Source: JALHVH01 sp963773685 (GTDB lineage: Bacteria; Acidobacteriota; Aminicenantia; Aminicenantales; Saccharicenantaceae). Taken from it: a DNA stretch of 64,000 bases. Below, one piece after another: positions 16,320-25,415 of the stretch. The translations under genes were made by a program, and so were the position numbers. The notes below the pieces were generated by a model, which saw nothing but the letters and a program-made list of their open reading frames with translations, did no database searches and was not told the origin of the DNA. The stretch spans positions 62,001 to 126,000 of the forward strand of contig CAVZBY010000010.1 of assembly GCA_963773685.1 (NCBI GenBank). Reading direction: 5' to 3'. Numbering within the stretch: the first letter of the stretch is position 1; each line of letters begins with the position of its first letter.

Positions 16320-17294
16320 CGAAAGGCGAATACTATCGAAGGCTGTGGGCCATCTTCCGGGCCTACAGGAAAAGGGAGACGGTCCTCGCCTACCTCCCCA
16401 TCCGGCTCTGGATCGAGCCGACGAGCTTCTGCAACCTCCGGTGCGTCATGTGCCCCAACAAGGACCTCGACCGGAGGGACAAGGGTTACATGCCGCTCGA
16501 GCTCTTCCGGAAGATCGTCGACGAAGCCGCCGGGTTCGTCCACGAGGCCAACCTCATCCACCGCGGCGAATCCCTGCTCCACCCGGATTTCTTCGAGATG
16601 GTCCGGGCCGCCTCCTCGGCCGGGATCGTGACCAAGCTCCACACGAACGCCACGCTGCTCGACGAGGACAAGTCCCGCCGGCTCATCGAGGCGGGGCTCC
16701 ACCAGCTGACCTTCTCCTTCGACGGCTACGACAAGGCGACCTACGAGAGCATCCGGGTCAACGGCACGTTCGAAAAGACCATCGCGAACATCCGCGACTT
16801 CCACCGGGTGAGGAAAGAGCTCGGGGCCAAGCGGCCGCGGACCATCCTCGAGCTCATCAATTTCCCCGACACTCTACCGGAACGTCGGCCGCGCAGAAAA
16901 GCGGGCCTTCCTGGAACAATTCAAGGAATTCCCGCCGGACAAGGTCCGGATCAAGGACCTGCACAACTGGGCGGGCGAGATCGGAGGCCCGGGGAAAGGA
17001 AAGAAGTACGCGCCGTGCACGTTCCTCTGGGCGTCCCTCATCATCTTCTGGGACGGCCGGGTGCTTCCGTGCACGCAGGATTTCCCCGGGGACCTCGCGG
17101 TCGGGAACGTCGCCGAGACGTCCCTGGCCTCCATCTGGAACAACGGGCGGATGGTGGAGCTCAGGAAGAAAGCGGCCTCGGGGGACATCTCCGGCCTCAA
17201 GCCCTGCTCCTCCTGCGACCGGCCCTGGCGGGACACGTTCCTCGGAGTTCCCAGGGAATATATCTGGAAGCTCCTCCTGCGCCGGATGCCCTGA
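16316..17294 (+). CDS. Radical SAM/SPASM protein, frame broken near 16871
   Basis: Corrected length about 325 residues. N-terminal half: RLWIEPTSFCNLRCVMCPNK gives the CX3CX2C cluster, then IHRGESLLHPDFFEM and LTFSFDGYDKATYESIRVNG typical of the SPASM group. After FPDT one extra base shifts the frame; the other frame then reads YRNVGRAEKRAFLEQFKEFP and a complete SPASM end: CTFLWASLIIFWDGRVLPCT, GNVAETSLASIWN, LKPCSSCDRPW. SPASM proteins bind extra Fe-S clusters and modify peptides or sugars; in this context a sugar or lipid-linked substrate is as likely as a peptide. Overlaps rsmA by four bases. Confidence 0.8.
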
Positions 17295-17312
17295 TCGGGC
17301 GTTCCCGCCAAA

Positions 17313-17342
17313 TTGACACCTCTTTTGGGCCCGTGCTATATT
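17313..17342 (+). promoter_or_regulatory. Sigma-70-type promoter for the SGNH-fold gene
   Basis: TTGACA (17313-17318), 18-base spacer, TATATT (17337-17342); the ATG is at 17354, 11 bases after the -10 box. Confidence 0.7.
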
Positions 17343-17353
17343 CGGACCGCGAA

Positions 17354-19283
17354 ATGAAGATCTCGAGCCTCGTCTCGGTAATCCTCGCCCTCTCGTCGAG
17401 TTTCATCCAGGCCTCTCCGCGAGACGGGGCATGGTTCTCCCTCGGCCGTCCGACCTCGTCGCTCCCTCGCCTCGAGGAGGACCGGGCCGGGGCGCTCCGC
17501 GCCCTATGGCTCGAGAATGGAGAGGCGGGCAGCGCCATCATCCTCGGGCGCGTCGTCGGAGACTCTTTCGAGAAGGAAGGCGTCATCGCCGCGGCCGCGG
17601 GGACCGTGCTGTCCCCGGACTTCGATTTCGATCCCCTGAACCGGCCCTGGGTCGCCTGGATCGACCTTGACGAAGCGGGGCCCCGGGTCTTCGTCCGGGA
17701 GCCCGACGCGAACCGGACCTGGCGGGTCAGCCCGCCCTCCCTTGTCTCGGCCTCGCGAGTGAAGGTCCTGGCGGGGGGCCCTTCGGGGACCTGGGTCCTC
17801 TGGACCGGTCGCGACTCGGGCCGGGACGAGACGTTCTTCAGCCGATTCGACGGCGCGGCTTGGTCGCCGGCCGCCCGCCTCCACGGGAAAAATTCATCTC
17901 CCCGGATCCTGATGGATGCGGCCCTGGACGCGGCCTCGTGTCCCTGGGTCGTCTGGTCCGGCTACGACGGAGAGGATTACGAGGTCTGTCGGCGCCCGAT
18001 GGGACGGGACAGGATGGTCGGGCGAAGAGACGCTCACGGACGATGCCGGATCCGACGCCTGGCCGGGCATCATCTTCCTCGGGGACTCGCTCCCCGTCGT
18101 CGTCTGGGCCAACTCCCGCGGACGGACGACCTCGTTGCGCGCGCGGGTCTTCGCCGCCGGCGCCTGGGGGCCGACGCTCGAGATCCTCGCCCCCGGAGAA
18201 AACGTCGCCGAGCCCCGCCTATCGACCCGGGACGGCCGGCTGGTCGTTGCCTGGAGGTCCGATGGGGAGATCGCTTCGACGGCCTTTTCCCGCGACGAGC
18301 TCGGGAACCTGAAGAGCCCCGCCCCGGGGGCGGACGCGCCCGCTCTCGACGCGGCGGGGCGGGACGAGAACGCGTATACGGCGTTCGGCGACGAGATCAC
18401 ATACGGCTGGATCGACAGCGGCCCGGCCGTCGATCTCGGATACGTGCCGAGGCTCGAGACGCTCCTCACGGAGCGGTTCGGCCCTTCATCCCTCGCCAAC
18501 GAGGGCGTCCCCGGCGAGACCACGATCAACGGCCTGGGCCGCATCAGCGACGTGCTCGCAAGGAACGCCGGCCGCTACCTGCTCCTCCTGGAGGGGAACA
18601 ACGACGTCGTCCTGCCCGACCTTTCCATCGACGCCCAGACGTTCAACATCGAACAGATGGTCTTGAGGTGCGTCGACGCCGGCGTCCTCCCCGTCCTGGC
18701 GACCATCATCCCCCGCAACGACGTCTATTGGACAGACCCCTTCTTCCGGGAGAGGATCGACGACCTCAATAAGGAGGTCCGCAGGATCGCCCTGAACCTG
18801 AAGCTTCCGTTCGTCGATATGTTCAACACGTTCCTGGACTTTCCCGAAGCCGACGGCGGATGGCCCTCCCTGCTGTCCGACCCCGCCCACCCGAACGAGC
18901 GGGGATACGAGGTCATGGCCCGGGCCTGGATCGAGGCGGTCGGAAGGATCCCCTTCCCCCCCTCTCCGGTCACGGTCAGCCGGTCGACGGAGCGGTCCCT
19001 TCTCGCCGACCGGAAGGTCAATTTCCTGACCTGGCGCCACAGCCCCAAGATCCGCAACCCGTTCCTGTTCCGGAGCTACAGGATCTTCCGGAAGGACACG
19101 GCGGAGCCCCTGGCCGAATTCCGGCTGATCGCCGTCCTTCCCTATTCGCCCTTCCACGACCCGCAGAAGTACAACGACCTCGATATCCTCGACAGCCACG
19201 GCTATCGATACGCCGTCTCCCTGGTCGCCGTCGACGGCATCGAGGGCCCGCTGTCCGACCCCGCCGACGACTCCGAACTGTGA
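17354..19283 (+). CDS. Exported SGNH/GDSL-fold protein with N-terminal beta-propeller-like region; frame broken near 17995
   Basis: Corrected length about 642 residues. A signal peptide (MKISSLVSVILALSSSFIQA) precedes repeats of the form PWVAWID / TWVLWTG / PWVVWSG, like a sialidase-type propeller. One extra C at 17995-17997 breaks the frame inside this part. From about residue 340 the SGNH blocks appear: AFGDEITYG, ANEGVPGETTINGL, LLLEGNNDV and SDPAHPNERGY (Asp-x-x-His). The block I nucleophile Ser is Glu (codon 18393-18395), so classical esterase activity is doubtful. The C-terminal 110 residues look like a fibronectin-type domain. Own promoter; ftsK follows at once. Confidence 0.8.
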
Positions 19284-19289
19284 TATAAT
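19284..19289 (+). promoter_or_regulatory. -10 box of ftsK
   Basis: A perfect TATAAT seven bases before the ATG at 19297; no good -35 is visible. Suggests a leaderless ftsK transcript. Confidence 0.45.
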
Positions 19290-19296
19290 CCGGGCG

Positions 19297-21664
19297 ATGA
19301 AACGCGTCCAGAGGAAGCGGAACGGCGCCTCGTCACGCCCGGAAAAGCGGAAGCCCGGGCCTGGCCGTCGAGATCGTCGCCGTCCTGATGGTCTTCGTCG
19401 CCATCTTCGCCCTCCTCAGCCTGGTGAGCTACGATTCCCGCGACCCGTCCTGGGCCAATTCCCTCGAGTCCGGGCACGGCGTCCACAATTACGCCGGCCG
19501 GGCGGGCGCGCATTTCGCCGAGGCCCTGCTCCAGTTCCTGGGACTCATGGCCTTCTTCGTCCCGTTCGCCTTCGGTTTCGTCGGGCTCAAGGCGATCCTG
19601 CCCGACGGGAGGTCCGGGCTCCTGGTCCGGACGGCCGGTATCCTGATCCTTTTCCTCATCCTCTGCCCGCTTCTGTTCCTTCTTCTCGGAAGCTTCCCGT
19701 GGGGGAAGGCCGAGATCAGGGCGGGAGGGATCCTGGGGGACCTCGTCTCCTCCGTCCTTGTCGGGTTCCTCAACCACGCCGGCTCGCTCATCCTGCTTCT
19801 CGCGGCCCTCATCCTTTTCCTCCTGTTCTCCACGCGTTGGTCGCTCGCCCGGACGGCCCGGCTCTCCCGGAAGGCGTTCGATTCCGCGTTCCAGGACGTC
19901 ACGATCAAGGTCACGCGCTACAGGAAGACCAAGGAAAAGGAGAAGCTGCGGGAAAAGGTCGCCAAGAAGTGGGCCGCCGCGGCCGCGACCCCCGCGGAGA
20001 AGTCCGCCGAGGGCGAAACGGTCGCGGACGAAAAGGAAGCCCGGCGCCGGGAGAAGGAACGGGAGAAGGAGAGGAAGCGGCAGGAAAAGGAGGCCCGGAA
20101 GAGGAAGCCCAAAGCCGCGGCGGCGCCCGCCGTCCCGCCCCCGCCCGAGAACCTGCTCTTTCCCGACCTCGGCAAGAAGGGCGACTACAACTTCCCGCCG
20201 TTCAGCCTCCTCGAGCCGGGCAAGCCCTCGGAGAAGATCGACAAGAACGAGCTCTACGAAAAGAAGCGGCGGATCGAGGACAAGCTCAAGGAGTTCAACG
20301 TGGCGGGCGAGGTCCGCGAATACCACCCCGGGCCCGTCATCACGACCTACGAGCTGTTCCCCGACCCCGGCATCAAGGTCTCCCAGGTGGCCAGTCTCAC
20401 CGAGGACCTGTCCCTCGCCCTCGAGGCCGAATCGGTCCGCATCCAGAGGATCCCCGGCAAATCCTCGCTCGGCGTCGAGATCCCCAACAACAAGCGCGAG
20501 GTCATCAAGCTCCGGGACATCGTCCAGTCGGAGAAGTTCCTCAACTCGCCGTCGAAGCTGACCTTCGCCCTGGGCAAGAACGTCCACGGCGAGGTCTACA
20601 TCACCGACCTGGCCGTCATGCCCCATCTCCTCATCGCCGGGGCCACCGGGACGGGCAAGAGCGTCGCCCTCAACGCCATCATCGCCAGCATCCTCTACAA
20701 GGCGACCCCCGACGAGGTCAAGCTCCTGCTCATCGACCCGAAGCGGCTCGAGTTCTCGCTCTACGAAGGCATCCCCCACCTGCTCGCCCCGGTCATCAAC
20801 GACCCGAAGAAGGCGGGCTTCATCCTCTTCGACGCCGTCCGGAAGATGGAGGAGAGGCTGCGGCTCCTCGGCCAGATGAAGGTCCGGGACATCGTCCAGT
20901 TCAACAAGGCCGTGGAACAGACGCTCCGGGAGAAGAAGGGGAAGCTGACCGAGGAGGAGAAGAAGATCCTCAAGCCGCTCCCCTACATCGTCATCATCAT
21001 CGACGAGCTGGCCGAGCTGATGATGGTCGGCGCCCAGGAGGTCGAGAGCAGCATCACCCGCCTGGCCCAGCTGGCCCGGGCCGTCGGCATCCATCTCGTC
21101 ATGGCCACCCAGCGGCCCTCGATCGACGTCATCACCGGGACGATCAAGAACAATTTCGGCTGCCGCATCGCCTTTCGCGTCCCGTCCAAGATCGATTCCC
21201 GGATCATCCTCGACGCCGGGGGCGCCGACAAGCTGCTCGGCCTGGGAGACATGCTCTTCCTGCCGCCGAACTTCCCCCGTTTGATGCGGCTCCATTGCGC
21301 CTACATCTCGATCCCCGAGGTCAAGCGGCTCGTCAAGTTCGTCAAGGAGCAGGGGACCCCGGAATACGACGAGCGCATCGTCGAGGCCGTCAAAGGGGAC
21401 ATCGACCAGCTCTGGGACGAGTTCGGGGAGAAGGACGAGCTCTACGACAAGGCCCTCGAGCTCGTGCTCCTCACCGGACAGGCCTCCGCCTCCTACCTCC
21501 AGCGGCGCCTGAAGCTCGGCTACGCCCGGGCGGCGCGCATCATCGACCAGATGGAGAACGAGGGGATCATCGGCCATTCCGAGGGCAGCAAGGCCCGCGA
21601 GATCCTCGTCGACGCCAAGTCCTACCTGAAGGACAAGGAGCGTCGCCAGCCCCGGGAGGATTAA
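19297..21664 (+). CDS. ftsK: DNA translocase FtsK, frame broken near 19354-19360
   Basis: Septal DNA pump that clears and aligns chromosome termini at division. Start ATG 19297 gives MKRVQRKRNGASSRPEKRKP, then one extra base in a C/G run; the next frame continues LAVEIVAVLMVFVAIFALLS as membrane helix 1. Four helices are seen in the first 170 residues, then a short charged linker, the alpha domain, Walker A HLLIAGATGTGKSVALNA, Walker B YIVIIIDELAELM and VMATQRPSIDVITGTIKNNF. The C-terminal winged-helix gamma domain is present (QASASYLQRRLKLGYARAAR). About 788 residues, normal for short-linker FtsK/SpoIIIE. Starting at the internal GTG/ATG near 19388 would lose half the first helix. Confidence 0.93.
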
Positions 21665-21665
21665 A

Positions 21666-21817
21666 TCCCCCTGCAGTCCCCCTTTTTCTAAAGGGGGACC
21701 ATCAAGAGCTTCCCCATGTAGTCCCATTCTTCATGGAAGGGGGACCGTTAGAACTTCTCTTTGCAGGGGGGCAGAGAAGAATCTACCCCCCTTTGTAAAG
21801 GGGGGTTGGGGGGATTT
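21666..21817 (+). repeat. Copies of the CCCCCCTTT/AAAGGGGGG intergenic hairpin repeat
   Basis: Two to three hairpins built from CCCCC-TTT and AAA-GGGGG arms (for example 21678-21697 and 21785-21816, the latter ending in GGGGGGATTT) fill the space between the convergent ftsK and HD-GYP genes. They may also end transcription. Confidence 0.75.
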
Positions 21818-21818
21818 C

Positions 21819-22580
21819 TCAGTTGGTCGACGGCGACAGCCCCATCATCCTGACGTCCGCCCTGGCCTGCCGCCAGACGGCCGCCGGGATGGACAGGAAT
21901 ACGCGCACGACGTCGGGGTCGAACTGGCTCCCTTTCGCCCGTTCGATCTCCCGGAAGGCATCTTCGAAGCGCCTGCCCCTGCGGTAGGGACGGTCTGAAG
22001 TGATCGCGTCCATGGTGTCGGCCAGGGCGAAGATCCGGGCCGAGAGAGGGATCTCCGATCCGGCGAGCCCGCGCGGGTAGCCCGTCCCATCGAACCGCTC
22101 GTGGTGGCAGAGGACGATCTCCCCGGCCTCCTCGAGAAAGCCGAGTCCCTCGATCATCCTGTATCCAAAGACGGGGTGTTCCCTGACGATCTCCTTTTCG
22201 ATGGAGGTCAGCGGGCCCGGCTTGTTCAGGATCGCCGCAGGGATCCCCGCCTTCCCGATGTCGTGGAGGAGGGCGCCGCGCTCCAGGCCGCCGAGGGTTC
22301 GCCGGTCCCGGAGCCCGAGGGCGTCGGCCAGGATGGCGGTATACGCGGCCACGAAGCGGGCGTGCCCTTCGGTCTCCTTCCCCCCGGCCGCGGCAGCGAG
22401 AAGCCCGACCAGCCGGGAATTGAAGTAGGTCCCGTTCCCGTGGGGACGGGAAGCGCGGAACCCCTCGCGGCTCTCGGGAATGAGGGCATGGGGTTCCTCG
22501 GGCCGGGCCGAAGGGGAAACGTAGAAGCTGGTCCGGGAACCGTTAACGTCCACGAGAACGAGACGTTTTTCCCTTTCCAT
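21819..22580 (-). CDS. HD-GYP domain phosphohydrolase
   Basis: 253 residues. The HD-GYP domain spans about 85-250: HARFVAAYTAILADAL, ALLHDIGKAGIP (HDIGK metal site), EHPVFGYRMI, CHHERFDGTGYPRGL (the HHExxDGxGYP signature) and ALADTMDAITSDRPYR. Proteins with all these residues usually degrade cyclic di-GMP. The N-terminal 60 residues are unlike any sensor I know. The ATG at 22580 has AAGGGAC before it. A short receiver-like frame lies 35 bases upstream on the same strand, so the pair could be remains of a response regulator with HD-GYP output. Confidence 0.87.
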   Translation of the reverse strand: MEREKRLVLVDVNGSRTSFYVSPSARPEEPHALIPESREGFRASRPHGNGTYFNSRLVGLLAAAAGGKETEGHARFVAAYTAILADALGLRDRRTLGGLERGALLHDIGKAGIPAAILNKPGPLTSIEKEIVREHPVFGYRMIEGLGFLEEAGEIVLCHHERFDGTGYPRGLAGSEIPLSARIFALADTMDAITSDRPYRRGRRFEDAFREIERAKGSQFDPDVVRVFLSIPAAVWRQARADVRMMGLSPSTN

Positions 22581-22615
22581 GTCCCTTGTCCGGGGTCCCC
22601 TTTCGGCGAGGGGAA

Positions 22616-22807
22616 TTAGAAGGCTCCGGCGCTCATGAGAGGACTCCAGCAGGCGATCGGGCTCGTCTCGACGAGCTCGAAGCCCTCTTCCCTGAGGCGC
22701 GACTCGATATAAAGGCAGAATTCCTGTTCGTCCCTGATCACGAGACAATTGCGTTCCATCGCCGTTCTTGAGGATTCTTTTTCGACCATGGGCGTATGTC
22801 CTTTCAT
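22616..22807 (-). CDS. Short receiver-like fragment
   Basis: 63 codons. The middle reads CLVIRDEQEFCLYIESRLRE, closely resembling the first beta strand and helix of a receiver domain (compare ILIVDDEQEFCEYLESRLRE-like sequences), but the acidic pair is R-D and the protein ends 20 residues later, so no phosphorylation site exists. It could be a decayed or frame-broken receiver once joined to the HD-GYP protein downstream. Start is uncertain among three in-frame ATG codons. Confidence 0.4.
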   Translation of the reverse strand: MKGHTPMVEKESSRTAMERNCLVIRDEQEFCLYIESRLREEGFELVETSPIACWSPLMSAGAF

Positions 22808-22861
22808 CGAGCAAAAAGGTTAGTCGCCCGGAAGGGCCGAAAATTGACAAAGAATCCCGGC

Positions 22862-22890
22862 TTGTTAACTTTTTTCGCTACCCTTATAAT
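22862..22890 (+). promoter_or_regulatory. Promoter of the ECF sigma operon (leaderless)
   Basis: TTGTTA (22862-22867), 17-base spacer, perfect TATAAT (22885-22890); the GTG start is six bases further. Confidence 0.65.
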
Positions 22891-22896
22891 ACGGCT

Positions 22897-23397
22897 GTGA
22901 CAGAGCCCCGAGCCGCCGTCGATCTGGACGAGCTTGTTCTCAAGTTCCGGCCCATCGTGTCCTTCCGCGTCCGGAAGGCCCTCGGAGGGTCCACGCCGGA
23001 CTGGGAGGACGTGGCCAACGAGATCATCACCCAGGTCATCGAGAAGGTCCGGAACGGGGAATTCCGGGGGGAATCCTCCATCGGGACGTTCATCTATACC
23101 ATCACGAGCCGCCGGATCGTGGACCACATCCGGGAGAAGACCAAGGTCCTGAGGCACGCCCCCGAGCCCGCTCCGTTCCCGGACCCCGAAGAGGCGGTCG
23201 AGGCCCAGGAACGGGCCGCCCGGATCGCCGAGGCCGTCAAGGGGCTCAAACCGAAGTTCCGGGAGGTCCTTTACCTCTACTATTATAAGGAATTGCCCCG
23301 GGAGGAAGTGGCCAAAAGACTGGGAATCCCCCCCCGGAGGGTCAGCGAAAGGGTCAATTACGCCTTGAAACTCATCAAAAAGGACCTGAAAAGATGA
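22897..23397 (+). CDS. ECF-type RNA polymerase sigma factor
   Basis: 166 residues. Region 2 is seen at residues 12-75 (DELVLKFRPIVSFRVRKAL, DVANEIITQVIEKV, SSIGTFIYTITSRRIVDHIR) and region 4 at 110-165 (LKPKFREVLYLYYYKELPRE, then VAKRLGIPPRRVSERVNYAL), the two-domain layout of extracytoplasmic-function sigma factors. GTG at 22897 is chosen because TATAAT ends six bases before it and no ribosome-binding site exists; the upstream open frame has no better start. The next gene encodes a zinc-finger anti-sigma-like membrane protein, so the pair forms a stress-sensing switch. Confidence 0.88.
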   Translation: MTEPRAAVDLDELVLKFRPIVSFRVRKALGGSTPDWEDVANEIITQVIEKVRNGEFRGESSIGTFIYTITSRRIVDHIREKTKVLRHAPEPAPFPDPEEAVEAQERAARIAEAVKGLKPKFREVLYLYYYKELPREEVAKRLGIPPRRVSERVNYALKLIKKDLKR

Positions 23398-23456
23398 GCT
23401 TTTTTTCCATTTTCCCCTTTCCCGGACGACTAAAGGGTTGAAATCGCGGAAAGGTG

Positions 23457-24107
23457 ATGGAAATGAAGACATGCCATTATGAAGCCTGGATCGACAAATA
23501 CCTCTTGGGGAAGCTCGGCGAGAAGGAAGCCGGGGAGTTCGAGGAGCACTATTTCAACTGTGCCCCCTGCTTCGCGAAGCTCGCGGAACGCGAGGAGATC
23601 GTCGGCGTCCTGAAGCGCGACCGGTCCGTTTTCGTGGCCGAGGAACGCCCGGCCATCGAGGCGCGGAAGTCCCCCTGGTACGAGAGGGCCTTCGGGTTCT
23701 TCACCGCCCGCCAGTGGGCCTTCGCCGGAGCGGCCGCCGCCCTTCTCGTCGCCGTCCTCACCGTCACGCCCCTCTTCCGTAATGCCCCTCCCGAGTTCGT
23801 GCTGAACGGGGAGGATACGGTCCGCGGGAGCTCCCTGACCCTCATCTCCCCCGTCATCGACATCGGCTCCGTGCCCGCCTATTTCGAATGGAAGTCGCTC
23901 GGCACGGACATGGAATACCAGGTCTCCATCTACAACGGCAAGCTCCTCTGGCGGACGACGACCCGCGACAACCGTCTCAGCCTCCCCGACGACGTCATGG
24001 CCCTGATGACGGCCGGAACGAGGTACTCCTGGCAGGTCAAGGCCTTCTCCCCGCAGGGCACCCTCATCGCCGTCTCCAGCCGCGTCCAATTCACGATCAC
24101 CCACTAA
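23457..24107 (+). CDS. Zinc-finger anti-sigma factor, membrane-anchored
   Basis: About 216 residues. Residues 4-45 carry the anti-sigma zinc finger: CHYEAWIDKYLLGKLGEKEA then EEHYFNCAPC, i.e. H-X3-C-X2-C with an upstream His. One membrane helix follows (WAFAGAAAALLVAVLTV, about 85-103), and the periplasmic part (LTLISPVIDIGSVPAYFEW to the end) looks like an Ig/fibronectin-type sensor. It would hold the preceding sigma factor at the membrane. GTG 23454, ATG 23457 and ATG 23463 are all possible starts; AAAGGTG sits best for 23463. Confidence 0.82.
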   Translation: MEMKTCHYEAWIDKYLLGKLGEKEAGEFEEHYFNCAPCFAKLAEREEIVGVLKRDRSVFVAEERPAIEARKSPWYERAFGFFTARQWAFAGAAAALLVAVLTVTPLFRNAPPEFVLNGEDTVRGSSLTLISPVIDIGSVPAYFEWKSLGTDMEYQVSIYNGKLLWRTTTRDNRLSLPDDVMALMTAGTRYSWQVKAFSPQGTLIAVSSRVQFTITH

Positions 24108-24260
24108 GACCCGACGCCGGTCCCTGAATTCGAGATCCTTATAGGGATCGCCGGCTCAGGACTCAGGGACATCCCTCCGTCCTTCGCGCGGCGATCCATC
24201 GAGGTGGGCCAAAGTCCACGGGCTGGGGGCACGGATGGGGCGGACCGAGCGGACGTTTCC

Positions 24261-24349
24261 CCGGTGACGCGCCAAACTCGTACATATCTTGCCACCCCCT
24301 ACCCCCGCCAATAATTGGCGGGGGACTTGGACTAGGACCGCGTCACCGG
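24261..24349. repeat. Nested perfect hairpins
   Basis: Outer arms CCGGTGACGCG (24261-24271) and CGCGTCACCGG (24339-24349) pair over 11 bases; between them CCCCCGCCAAT-A-ATTGGCGGGGG (24302-24324) forms a second perfect 11-bp stem with a one-base loop. Confidence 0.75.
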
Positions 24350-24591
24350 CATAGGACGGAGGAGATTCGGGCGAGGATGTTTGAGCGTCCGGACATCTTG
24401 GACCCATGTCCCTTTGGACGAGGGCTCGCTGCCATGTTCCCGACAAGTTCGCGAGTTCCGAGCCCGCCGAGGCGTTCGGGACGCGATCGAGGGGCCAACC
24501 TACAAAATGGGGCGAGGAGCGCTGCCCCGTAAACCCCAGTTGGGAAGGGGACCACGCCAAGGGCGAGGGGAACCCGAAGAGGTTCCTGGGT

Positions 24592-24619
24592 CTGGGGTCA
24601 AGGGGCGGCCTCCGAACCC
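24592..24619 (+). repeat. Dispersed repeat copy A
   Basis: The segment GGGGTCAAGGGGCGGC followed by CTCCGAACCC recurs inverted with one or two changes at 34988-35014. Confidence 0.6.
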
Positions 24620-24728
24620 TCCGACCGGGAGCGAGGCCGTCTCATCCGTGCCCATTAACCAGCCCGCGCCGCCAAGCAGTATCCCCCGAGTCCTGAGAAG
24701 GCGATCCAAAGCGCGGGGGGAAAGGGGC

Positions 24729-25415
24729 CTAGTCCTCGATGGCGTGCTCGTCCAGATCCGCGATATAGAGCCGGCCCTTGGTCTGCTCCTCGAAAGCGAG
24801 ACAGCACATCAGCCGCCCGCAGAGGCCGGAGATCTTCGTCGGATTGATGACGATCTGCTGTTTCCGGGCCTTCTGGATGGTCACGGGCTCGAAGGTCTTC
24901 ATGAAGGTCGCGCAACAGAGCGTCCGGCCGCACGTTCCCAGGCCGCCGATCATCTTGGCCTCGTCCCGGACGCCGACCTGGCGCATCTCGATCCTCATCC
25001 TCAGTTCCTTGGCCAGGTCCTTGACGAGCTGGCGGAAATCGATCCGGCCGTCCGCGGTGTAATAGAAGATCCCCTTCTTCTCGTTGAAGAAGTAGCGCAC
25101 GGAGACCAGCTTCATCGGCAGGTTCCGGGCCTTGATCCGCTGGACACAGAGCTCGAAGGCCCGCGCTTCCCTTTCCCGGAGCCAGGCGAACTTCCGCCGG
25201 TCCTCCTCGGTCGCCTTCCGGATGACCTGGACCGCCTGAAGGGCCGCCCGCGCATAACAGCAGACGGGGCTCGCGTCGTCGACGATGACGGCCAGGTCGC
25301 CCCCGTGCTCCGATTCCACGATGCAATAGTCCCCGAGGCTCAGGGGCTCCTCGCCCTTCCGGGCGCGGATGACTCTCCCCGTCGATTCGGACAGCAGACA
25401 GATGATATCAGGCAT
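24729..25415 (-). CDS. ricT: PSP1-domain protein RicT (YaaT)
   Basis: 228 residues. The PSP1 C-terminal domain is evident, with the Cys-rich signature GGLGTCGRTLCCATFM and SGLCGRLMCCLAFE that binds Fe-S clusters in the Bacillus RicA-RicF-RicT (Y-complex), which affects RNase Y processing. ATG 25415 overlaps the holB stop by eight bases, the classical holB-ricT arrangement. The longer in-frame start at 25499 lies inside holB and is not needed. An adjacent ricA or ricF is not seen. Confidence 0.9.
   Translation of the reverse strand: MPDIICLLSESTGRVIRARKGEEPLSLGDYCIVESEHGGDLAVIVDDASPVCCYARAALQAVQVIRKATEEDRRKFAWLREREARAFELCVQRIKARNLPMKLVSVRYFFNEKKGIFYYTADGRIDFRQLVKDLAKELRMRIEMRQVGVRDEAKMIGGLGTCGRTLCCATFMKTFEPVTIQKARKQQIVINPTKISGLCGRLMCCLAFEEQTKGRLYIADLDEHAIED

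Larger units (their letters stand above)
24145..24707. mobile_element. Non-coding element bounded by imperfect inverted repeats (MITE-like)
   Basis: The 620-base gap between the anti-sigma gene and ricT holds no convincing gene. Its left part starts with GGATCGCCGGCTCAGGACTC (24145-24164) and its right end is the inverted, imperfect partner (24686-24707, 19 of 22 matching). Inside are a nested hairpin (24261-24349) and a segment shared with 34988-35014. The left terminal 30 bases occur again, perfectly and inverted, at 58030-58059. This is what a small non-autonomous transposable element looks like; no target duplication could be confirmed. Confidence 0.5.

Noticed and set aside
24108..24728. 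Protein-coding gene (minus-strand 135-codon frame 24156-24560)
   Set aside because: No domain, odd composition, crosses the perfect hairpins, and no ribosome-binding site; better explained as a repeat element.
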